From positions 1 to 6,209 of the forward strand of contig WLPB01000067.1 of assembly GCA_009698975.1 (NCBI GenBank): DNA of 6,209 nucleotides, read 5' to 3'. Shown one piece after another: positions 1 to 4,956 of this stretch. Below the pieces are notes generated by a model that saw only the letters and a program-made list of their open reading frames with translations, made no database searches and had not been told where the DNA came from. The DNA is from Actinomycetota bacterium. Lineage in GTDB: Bacteria > Actinomycetota > Actinomycetes > Nanopelagicales > Nanopelagicaceae. The translations under genes were made by a program, and so were the position numbers. The stretch's first letter is position 1. The number at the start of each line of letters is the position of its first letter.

Positions 1-1028
1 ACGGATTCCGAATCGATGTTGCCCATGCGCTTAAGAAGGATCTCTCAGAGCCGCTGCGTATGCGCGCAACAATGGAATATGACGAGCCACAGCCGCTCGA
101 TGGCAAGGGCATTCTCATGGATCGCAATGAAGTTCTTGAGGTCTATAAGACTTGGCGCACGCTCTTTAACTCATACGATCCGCCACGTGTAGCTGTCGCT
201 GAAGCTAACGTGCATCCAAGTCGCTTGCCGCTCTATGCAAGTGAAGAAACCCTCGGCCAGTCCTTTGATTTCCGTTTTATCGACGCCAGCTTTAGTGCAA
301 CAGATTTCAAGCACTGCGTAACAGATAGCCTTGAGCTTGCATCAAAAAATAAATCTTCAACTACATGGACGCTCGGCAATCACGACCAAATGCGTTATGC
401 GACCAAGCTTGGTCTGCATCCTGTGGTCGATCGCCAAGATTGGCTACTTTCAAATGGCACGACTCACCCAGTTGATTTTGAAATTGGCACTCAATGCTCT
501 GTCGCTGCAAATCTCTTTATCCTCGCACTACCTGGTTGCACCTATATCTATCAAGGTGATGAGCTAGGAATTCACGAAGTAGCAGATATTCCTGAAACTC
601 AGATTCAAGATCCTATTTATCATCGCAACCATAAGCAGGCTAAAGGTCGTGATGGTTGTCGCGTTCCTCTTCCATGGGAGCGAGCAGGAATAAACTTTGG
701 ATTTGGCACAGGAACACCTCACCTGCCTCAGCCAGAATGGTTCGGTAGCTACTCAGTTCAGAGCCAGGAGCTCATCGAAGAATCGCCGCTACAAATATTT
801 AGAAAAGCTCTCGCGCTGCGTCGTCAATTGCAATGCGCTGAAGAGATTACCTGGCATAAGACAACTTCTAAAGATGTCCTGCACTTCTCGCGTCCAAATG
901 GTTGGAATTGCATTACCAACTTCAAAGGTGGAAAGTACACAATGCCTGCCGGTGAGATCCTTATTTCGAGTCAGCCCGTTGTAGCTGGAAAGATTTCAGC
1001 GGGAACAACGGTCTGGTTTAAAGATTAA
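1..1028 (+). CDS. GH13 alpha-glucosidase (maltase-type), 5'-truncated by window edge
   Basis: Hydrolyses terminal alpha-glucosidic bonds of maltose-like sugars, probably in the cytoplasm, feeding glucose into metabolism. The reading frame is open from base 3, upstream of the first ATG at 60, so the true start lies outside the window. The opening residues GFRIDVAHAL are GH13 conserved region II, with the nucleophile Asp at 15-17. The acid/base Glu of region III (VAVAEANV) is at 201-203. The region IV motif GNHD, with the transition-state-stabilising Asp, is at 384-386. All three catalytic carboxylates are therefore present. Downstream come LPGCTYIYQGDELG and GRDGCRVPLPW, typical of actinobacterial alpha-glucosidases, then a short C-terminal beta domain ending in VWFKD. 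About 342 residues are visible; family members are usually 500-600, so roughly the first third is missing. The exact substrate (maltose, isomaltose, sucrose) cannot be read from this part. It converges on the FKBP gene with only 5 bases between stop codons. Confidence 0.93.
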   Translation, partial: GFRIDVAHALKKDLSEPLRMRATMEYDEPQPLDGKGILMDRNEVLEVYKTWRTLFNSYDPPRVAVAEANVHPSRLPLYASEETLGQSFDFRFIDASFSATDFKHCVTDSLELASKNKSSTTWTLGNHDQMRYATKLGLHPVVDRQDWLLSNGTTHPVDFEIGTQCSVAANLFILALPGCTYIYQGDELGIHEVADIPETQIQDPIYHRNHKQAKGRDGCRVPLPWERAGINFGFGTGTPHLPQPEWFGSYSVQSQELIEESPLQIFRKALALRRQLQCAEEITWHKTTSKDVLHFSRPNGWNCITNFKGGKYTMPAGEILISSQPVVAGKISAGTTVWFKD

Positions 1029-1033
1029 AGAAA

Positions 1034-1549
1034 TTAGCTGACACCCAAAATATCTACGGCAAAGATCAGAGTTTCGTTAGGACCAATTGGACCAGAACCT
1101 GCTGCGCCATAACCCATCTCAGGTGGAAGCACTAAGAGGCGACGCCCGCCGACCTTTGCACCAGGTAACCCTTTTTGCCAACCTTCAACAACATTTGCAA
1201 GTGGGAATACTGCTGGCTGGCCGCCCCATGATGATTCAATTATTTTTCCCGTTGACCATGCCATCAATGTGTAATGAACAGTCAAAGTAGATGTTGGAAG
1301 TACTTCAGCGCCAGTACCAACAATCACATCTGCCGTAGTGAGTTCTGACGGTGCAGCACCAGTTGGTGCAGAGATTGTTGGAGCCTCTCCTGCTACTGCA
1401 GAAACTGTAGGAAGACCTGGCGTTGATGCTCCAGAGGCTGATGGTGCTGTCGGCGTTGAATTAGACATTAGCTGAACTCCTAAGATGCTAGCTCCAACCA
1501 TGGCGATGAGGGAGGCGATGGTGATAAGAACGATGTAGCGCGGCTTCAT
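1034..1549 (-). CDS. Membrane-anchored FKBP-type peptidyl-prolyl cis-trans isomerase
   Basis: Catalyses cis-trans isomerisation of Xaa-Pro bonds, assisting folding of exported proteins on the outer face of the membrane. The 171-residue protein has a basic start (MKPR), one hydrophobic helix at about 5-27 and no lipobox Cys, so it reads as an uncleaved anchor or signal peptide. A Ser/Thr/Ala/Pro-rich linker follows (about 29-68). The FKBP domain fills residues 70-171: VHYTL (Tyr93), VVEGWQKGL (Trp124), PPEMGYG (Tyr147) and ETLIFAVDIL (Phe163) match FKBP12 Tyr26, Trp59, Tyr82 and Phe99. The usual FDSS strand is IIESSW here, so the positions of FKBP12 Phe36 and Asp37 are Ile103/Ile104 and Glu105, a conservative change. 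The ATG is preceded by GGTAGG about 9 bases upstream. It is transcribed divergently from the 1644 gene. The family assignment is firm; the substrates are unknown. Confidence 0.92.
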   Translation of the reverse strand: MKPRYIVLITIASLIAMVGASILGVQLMSNSTPTAPSASGASTPGLPTVSAVAGEAPTISAPTGAAPSELTTADVIVGTGAEVLPTSTLTVHYTLMAWSTGKIIESSWGGQPAVFPLANVVEGWQKGLPGAKVGGRRLLVLPPEMGYGAAGSGPIGPNETLIFAVDILGVS

Positions 1550-1643
1550 AGAGCCAGAGCCTACCTTTCCTCTTTCTCGCCCCTTGTATTAGACTCGCGG
1601 TTAATGTGCCTCGTCCTGGGGTAAGAGCAACCGGAGGATTTAA
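1550..1643. promoter_or_regulatory. Divergent intergenic region, likely promoters for FKBP gene and MotA-like gene
   Basis: These 94 bases separate two divergently transcribed genes, so each probably starts transcription here. A TANNNT -10-like hexamer (TAGACT, 1590-1595) faces right, and TAATAC (1591 back to 1586) is a weaker candidate facing left. Neither has a convincing TTGACA-like -35 box. The rightward gene has a strong Shine-Dalgarno GGAGGA at 1633-1638, five bases before its ATG. The presence of promoters is inferred from gene layout; the exact boxes are weak guesses. Confidence 0.35.
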
Positions 1644-2426
1644 ATGGCCGTTCGCAAGCCGCAACCGCTTACTGGGTTAGCAGAAAAAATTCGCGCCTTC
1701 ACCTCTCAGTACAAGGTAGAGAACGATCCTTATCTCAATGGTCTCCTCGAGGCTATCGATAGCAAGAAGAATCTACATGTGTGGGCAGAGCTCGACCCGC
1801 TTGATTACTTGCCGCATCCCGAAGGTAAGAGTGGTTTTGCAAAGGCACGTATGGTGCGAGTCCTAACTGTGATCCGAAATGTTCTCGTCTTTGCACCTGT
1901 CGCACTGACATGGGCGGCAGTGAGCGCAGCTACAACTGGATTCTCCAAGTACATTGCGGAAAACGGTGCAGATGTAGTTAACTTTCTCGATTTTTGGCAG
2001 AACGGATATGAAATCCTTGCTGAAGAGTGGCGAATTGGAAATGTCGCTCGTCTGGACTTTCTGATTGTGATGATTGTTATTGCGCTCACTCTCTATGTAT
2101 CCCAAGCCGGCCATACAGTAGATGCCCTTCGTGAAGCGGAAGAGGACGAAATTGACCGCCAGCGCATCGCTCTGGCTCTCGAGATTCATGCTCAATTACA
2201 CGATAAGAAGAAGATTACTGCGGTCAATTTGAATGCGAGCCTAGCTGGAGCGATTTCTCGTCTAGTCTCGGCAACGCACAACCTAGAAGATGCTTCAAAG
2301 GTGATGGAGAAGGCAAGTCGCAAATTACCTAAAGCGCAGACAAGTTCATCGAGCTCATTTTTAGATAGCTTTACATTTAGCGAGACATTTGACGAACCAA
2401 AACCACGAAGGTCTCGCCGTGCGTAA
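1644..2426 (+). CDS. Two-pass membrane protein with cytoplasmic helical tail, candidate MotA/ExbB/ZorA-like channel subunit
   Basis: I do not recognise a named family with certainty. The 260-residue protein has a soluble N-terminus (1-68), a hydrophobic helix at about 73-96 (with RNVLVFAPVALTW), an intervening region rich in acidic and aromatic residues (100-135) and a second helix at about 137-155 (DFLIVMIVIALTLYV). A charged, strongly helical tail follows (160-228), with coiled-coil-like heptads in ISRLVSATHNLEDASKVMEKA, then a Ser-rich stretch and a basic end (KPRRSRRA). Two helices followed by a long cytoplasmic helix is a pattern shared with ExbB/TolQ, MotA and ZorA, though those have three or four helices. 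The main argument for a channel role is its partner: the next gene overlaps it by 8 bases and encodes a MotB-like membrane helix. A strong GGAGGA at 1633-1638 supports this ATG. Alternatives are a structural scaffold or a sensor. The gene itself is certain; the role is inferred. Confidence 0.85.
   Translation: MAVRKPQPLTGLAEKIRAFTSQYKVENDPYLNGLLEAIDSKKNLHVWAELDPLDYLPHPEGKSGFAKARMVRVLTVIRNVLVFAPVALTWAAVSAATTGFSKYIAENGADVVNFLDFWQNGYEILAEEWRIGNVARLDFLIVMIVIALTLYVSQAGHTVDALREAEEDEIDRQRIALALEIHAQLHDKKKITAVNLNASLAGAISRLVSATHNLEDASKVMEKASRKLPKAQTSSSSSFLDSFTFSETFDEPKPRRSRRA
2407..2411 (+). promoter_or_regulatory. Shine-Dalgarno deciding the GTG start of the MotB-like gene
   Basis: GAAGG lies 7 bases upstream of the GTG at 2419 and inside the 3' end of the preceding gene. 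It favours GTG 2419 over the in-frame TTG at 2389, which lacks comparable spacing to a purine-rich motif. The GTG gives the overlap GTGCGTAA with the upstream stop codon, consistent with translational coupling. Confidence 0.5.
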
Positions 2427-2901
2427 AGTTCGCCGTCGCCGCGCGGAAGAGGATTCGACAAGTCAAGGGGGTTGGCTCTTCGCTGACTCTTTCCTCGCAC
2501 TTATGGTGATCTTCCTTGCAACAATTTCATTTGTGCCCTCTCTTGGTGGAGGTCTTACAGGCACCGGAAATATTGGAAACATTGCAGGCGGAAATTACGT
2601 CAAGGGCCTAAATATCGCCTATGAATCATTTGATGCCGCACGGATTAAGAGTGATATCGAAGGCTTCATCGCCGCCGAGAAGCTCCCTCGCAGCTCAGTA
2701 GTGCTCTTTGCCAAGATAGTCGGTGGTTATAACCCTGCACAAGAGAGCGAAGAAGAAGGTAAGTTCAGGGCGCTTTTATTTAGCGCGCAAATTCAAAAAG
2801 CTGAGATTGCTTACTTTTCAAGTGCGAAGATAGATTTAGGTTCAAGTAAGTTGTTAAAGGCAAATCAAATCGTCTTACGATTAACTCTCTCGCCCCAGTA
2901 A
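2419..2901 (+). CDS. Small single-pass membrane protein with MotB/ZorB-like channel helix
   Basis: The 160-residue protein starts with a short, very basic cytoplasmic segment (RKVRRRR), then a single membrane helix at about 18-40 reading GWLFADSFLALMVIFLAT. This is strikingly like the MotB helix YADFMTAMMAFFLV: Asp23 (bases 2485-2487) sits where MotB keeps its proton-binding Asp32, and similar Asp-bearing helices occur in ExbD, TolR and ZorB. After a Gly/Asn-rich linker (43-58) comes a C-terminal domain of about 100 residues. Its apparent strand-helix-strand order is SSVVLFAKIVGG, then a charged helix (SEEEGKFRALLFSAQIQKAE), then QIVLRLTL. It may be a small or degenerate OmpA-like fold, but no clear peptidoglycan-binding NX2LSX2RAX2V motif is visible. 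The GTG start overlaps the upstream stop by 8 bases; a TTG at 2389 would add 10 residues. Together with the 1644 product it probably forms one membrane complex. The ion-channel role is inferred. Confidence 0.85.
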   Translation: MRKVRRRRAEEDSTSQGGWLFADSFLALMVIFLATISFVPSLGGGLTGTGNIGNIAGGNYVKGLNIAYESFDAARIKSDIEGFIAAEKLPRSSVVLFAKIVGGYNPAQESEEEGKFRALLFSAQIQKAEIAYFSSAKIDLGSSKLLKANQIVLRLTLSPQ

Positions 2902-2919
2902 ATTCCTGCTAACGGCGTA

Positions 2920-3312
2920 TTAAAGGCCTACGATTCCAGCGAGGGTGCCAAAAAATGGAACAACAAACATCATTTTGCCCATAACTGTTTCATCAATATC
3001 TTCTGGGTTGATTTGAGTGCGCACTTCTTTTGCCTCAACTCCGATTCCTGCTGTATCGCTCACGGAGATCACAGCCCCGAGATAGACGCGATCGGTCGAT
3101 GTTGTTTTGCCTTCAGCATCTGATGTTTCAGTAACAATGCGGAAAGCAACTTTATCGCCCACTTTAAAGGAATCTGCGCCGCGATACACAACAAGGCTAG
3201 ATTTCGCAGAGCCAAGAGCGCTCTCAAGCCCACCCTGCGGATGAGAGACTCTAAAGCCGAGCGCGAACAGGACGGCAAAAATCACGGCAACGATGACGAG
3301 TTTGCGCTTCAT
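2920..3312 (-). CDS. Small membrane protein resembling a degenerate signal peptidase I (S26/SipW-like)
   Basis: This 130-residue protein has an N-terminal membrane helix (about 4-20) and a beta-rich outer domain. Several segments line up with SipW/SEC11-type signal peptidases: FKVGDKVAFRI (49-59) with the 'GDvVvf' strand, STDRVYLGAVISV (72-84) with 'iTHRVv.v', and NPEDIDETVMGKMMFVVPFFG (102-122) with the family's C-terminal 'v.GkvvfviPy.Gy' segment. The catalytic features are missing: there is no Ser-Met-X-Pro box after the membrane helix, and the THR-type His is Asp74. If the resemblance is real, it is a non-cleaving relative, perhaps a substrate-binding or assembly partner. It is the last gene of the operon, 20 bases after the previous stop, and its 3' end converges on the MotB-like gene with 18 bases between. 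The Shine-Dalgarno is weak (AGGTTA about 10 bases upstream). The gene is well supported; the family link is tentative. Confidence 0.8.
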   Translation of the reverse strand: MKRKLVIVAVIFAVLFALGFRVSHPQGGLESALGSAKSSLVVYRGADSFKVGDKVAFRIVTETSDAEGKTTSTDRVYLGAVISVSDTAGIGVEAKEVRTQINPEDIDETVMGKMMFVVPFFGTLAGIVGL

Positions 3313-3322
3313 GGGGTGAGTC

Positions 3323-3335
3323 TAACCTAAGGTTA
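3323..3335. repeat. Perfect 13-bp inverted repeat between operon genes
   Basis: TAACCT-A-AGGTTA is a perfect palindrome with 6-base arms centred on 3329. It spans the stop codon of the upstream gene (3335-3333) and the weak ribosome-binding region of the gene starting at 3312. It could be a small operator or a chance palindrome; the loop is too short for a stable hairpin and no T-run follows. Confidence 0.35.
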
Positions 3336-4007
3336 CTTAGAGCGACGAGTGCTTTTTGGCTTTACAGCGCTCTTTTTTACAGGAGTTTTCGACTTTGCGC
3401 GCGTAGGTGTAGCAGTTTTAGCCGGTGTTGAACTCTTTGGTGGCTTTGCACTCTCACGACCGGCCTTAGCGGTAATTGAATTCAGCCATGCTTCGATATC
3501 GGCATCATCTGATACGCGGGAAACTGTTACGCCCGGCGTCACACCTGTGACAACTGGTGTCGCGATCTCAGCTCCCGTAACCATGGTTCTCTTCTTGGAC
3601 TTATTTGTTCTCTTGGCAGAGAGTGATGCAAGAAGAGCTTTGAAAGTGGATGCCCATTTAATGCGGTTGAAGTTGGTGATAAAACGTCGCACAGTAAAAA
3701 TGACGCCAGCAAATCCGGCAGGCTTCGGAGCAGGCTTCGATGCAGGCGCAGATGAGGATCCGCTCTCGCTTGAATTGCTCTCTTCATTAACATTGCCACT
3801 ACCCATGCCGAGCATAAGACGACTTGTGCGGCTATCCGGGCGACCAACTCCGCGCCACGTAGCTACCTCGATGACGCTACCTTGAACCATCTTTCCCACG
3901 ACAATCTTCTGCCCATCGGGAAGATCAATAACAAGTGGTGAGTCAGAGATAGGTAAAGGTAGCTTTGAAACCCTTGGGGAAGAGTTCTGGCTTTCGTTAT
4001 TAGCCAA
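3333..4007 (-). CDS. Unrecognised protein: small conserved-looking N-terminal domain plus histone-H1-like Lys/Pro/Ala tail
   Basis: I do not recognise this protein. From the TTG at 4007 it is 224 residues. Residues 23-67 form a compact, probably beta-rich unit (SPLVIDLPDGQKIVVGKMV, then IEVATWRGVGRPDSRTSRLM) that looks like the conserved part. A Ser/Asn- and Pro-rich linker (70-96) follows, then an amphipathic basic segment (about 97-140, with FTVRRFITNFNRIKWASTF) too polar for a clear membrane span. Next is a Thr/Val-rich stretch with DDADIEAWLNSI, and last a 40-residue tail with 10 Lys, 3 Arg and 6 Pro and almost no acidic residues. Such tails bind nucleic acid in H1-like and mycobacterial HupB proteins, or other polyanions such as wall polymers. 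No signal peptide is seen, so it is probably cytoplasmic. The 4007 start overlaps the collagen-like gene's stop as TTGGCTAA; a TTG at 4055 would give 240 residues. Operon position links it to the surface genes. Confidence 0.78.
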   Translation of the reverse strand: MANNESQNSSPRVSKLPLPISDSPLVIDLPDGQKIVVGKMVQGSVIEVATWRGVGRPDSRTSRLMLGMGSGNVNEESNSSESGSSSAPASKPAPKPAGFAGVIFTVRRFITNFNRIKWASTFKALLASLSAKRTNKSKKRTMVTGAEIATPVVTGVTPGVTVSRVSDDADIEAWLNSITAKAGRESAKPPKSSTPAKTATPTRAKSKTPVKKSAVKPKSTRRSK

Positions 4008-4956
4008 TTGAGAATCCGATTTGATCTGTGTAGTCCGCGGTAGAAATCTCTTCAATAGCTAGCGTGCTGCCAACTGTTGTCTGCACGGCAATGTTGCCAT
4101 TTGTAATCAGGGTCGTAGTAGCAGTTGTGCGTGAAGAAATCTTACAAATTCCTGGAGTAAGTTGATCTGTAAAGGTAAATTGAGGATTAGTGCTCGGCCA
4201 TGGCGCTGATGTGATTACCTTTGAGCAGACGATGAGATCACCTGGTTGGTACATGCGAGTAGTGCTCAATGAAACTGTTGGAGCAATTGTGATGTAGATC
4301 GAGAAGGTGAGGTTATTACACAATGCATCAACATCTCCATCAGTTACCCGTGTATCGCCTACGGTGAATTGAGAGAAGACGAAGTCATATCCGTTGTATT
4401 TGCGCTTCACATCAAAGGCAACAACGCCATCTGTATCGCATGCGCCAACAGAGATGATTCCTTGACCGTATGTCAGAGATCCGCCACCACCGCCACCACC
4501 GTTAATTCCGTTGGTACCGTTTGTGCCATTCGCTCCTGCCGGACCTGGAAGGCCGTTTGCGCCATTACATATATATGTCACCGTGCCAGTAGCATCGGTT
4601 AACTTCGTACCGCCATTGGTGCATGTGCCTTGAACGCCGGTAAATGCAGCTGAGGCAACGCTTATTCCATCTTTGCCATCAACACCATCTTTGCCATCAA
4701 CACCGGCAACGCCTGGGGCGCCATCTAATCCGTCGACTCCGTTAAGTCCGATCAAACCATCTTTTCCAGCAACTCCTGCTGGGCCTGGTGCGCCTTCTGG
4801 GCCAACAAGAAGTGCGAGAACTTGGTTGAGGTTTGCAGCAGCTTGCTTAGTACCAAAGAAATAATCTTGAGAAGTTTCAGGGTTCGTTGTATCCGCGTAT
4901 GCCACACCGATTCTCGTCAACGAGAGGAGCAAGAGGGCGACGACTAACTTCTTCAT
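4000..4956 (-). CDS. Secreted collagen-like (Gly-X-Y repeat) surface protein
   Basis: This is an exported structural protein of 318 residues. The signal peptide covers 1-21 (KK, hydrophobic core, AYA before Asp22). A short helix-prone region (22-51) may trimerise the chain. Residues 52-99 are 16 uninterrupted Gly-X-Y triplets, including the repeat GVDGKDGVDGKDG. An insert (100-131) carries two cysteines, CTNGGTK (Cys112) and TYICNG (Cys130), a type often seen between bacterial collagen blocks. A second block of seven triplets (132-152) runs into a seven-glycine hinge (153-159). A C-terminal domain (160-318), Thr/Val-rich and probably a beta-sandwich, has four more cysteines (173, 213, 244, 271). 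No LPXTG motif or C-terminal anchor is present, so attachment to the cell is unexplained. ATG and upstream TGA overlap as ATGA, and GGAG at 4971-4968 is 11 bases upstream. Bacterial collagen-like proteins form trimeric stalks in adhesion or spore/surface filaments; the role here is unknown. Confidence 0.9.
   Translation of the reverse strand: MKKLVVALLLLSLTRIGVAYADTTNPETSQDYFFGTKQAAANLNQVLALLVGPEGAPGPAGVAGKDGLIGLNGVDGLDGAPGVAGVDGKDGVDGKDGISVASAAFTGVQGTCTNGGTKLTDATGTVTYICNGANGLPGPAGANGTNGTNGINGGGGGGGSLTYGQGIISVGACDTDGVVAFDVKRKYNGYDFVFSQFTVGDTRVTDGDVDALCNNLTFSIYITIAPTVSLSTTRMYQPGDLIVCSKVITSAPWPSTNPQFTFTDQLTPGICKISSRTTATTTLITNGNIAVQTTVGSTLAIEEISTADYTDQIGFSIG
4667..4702. repeat. 18-bp perfect tandem repeat in collagen region
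   Basis: Two identical 18-base units (4667-4684 and 4685-4702) lie inside the first Gly-X-Y block and encode two copies of a six-residue Gly-Val-Asp-Gly-Lys-Asp-type unit. Identity at every base, including third positions, points to recent duplication; the copy number may vary between strains without shifting the frame. Confidence 0.85.

Noticed and set aside
1087..1290. Short + strand frame within the FKBP gene
   Set aside because: It lies opposite a well-recognised FKBP domain and has no ribosome-binding site or protein features.
2389..2418. TTG at 2389 as the start of the MotB-like gene
   Set aside because: GTG 2419 has a better-spaced GAAGG and a coupling overlap; the extra 10 residues overlap the upstream gene and look arbitrary.
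1644..2901. A complete Zorya anti-phage system
   Set aside because: Only ZorA/ZorB-like features are present. The flanking genes are an FKBP and a surface operon, with no ZorC, ZorD or ZorE-like helicase or nuclease, and the tail is far shorter than in ZorA.
2902..2919. Bidirectional terminator between the convergent genes
   Set aside because: I see no inverted repeat with a GC stem or T-run in these 18 bases.
3349..3885. Long + strand frame (178 codons from GTG) opposite the basic-tailed gene
   Set aside because: It is the antisense of Lys/Pro/Ala codons, which yields a hydrophobic pseudo-protein. The - strand frame fits the operon, has a domain-like unit and couples to its neighbour's stop.
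4008..4055. TTG at 4055 as the start of the basic-tailed protein
   Set aside because: No ribosome-binding motif lies upstream, and it would give a 56-base overlap; the TTG at 4007 overlaps by 8. Both remain possible.
4667..4702. CRISPR-like repeats
   Set aside because: The repeats are directly adjacent with no spacers, and they encode Gly-X-Y residues in frame.
4673..4864. Pro/Ser/Thr-repeat + strand frame
   Set aside because: It mirrors the Gly-X-Y codons of the collagen-like gene on the other strand; its periodicity is fully explained by that gene.
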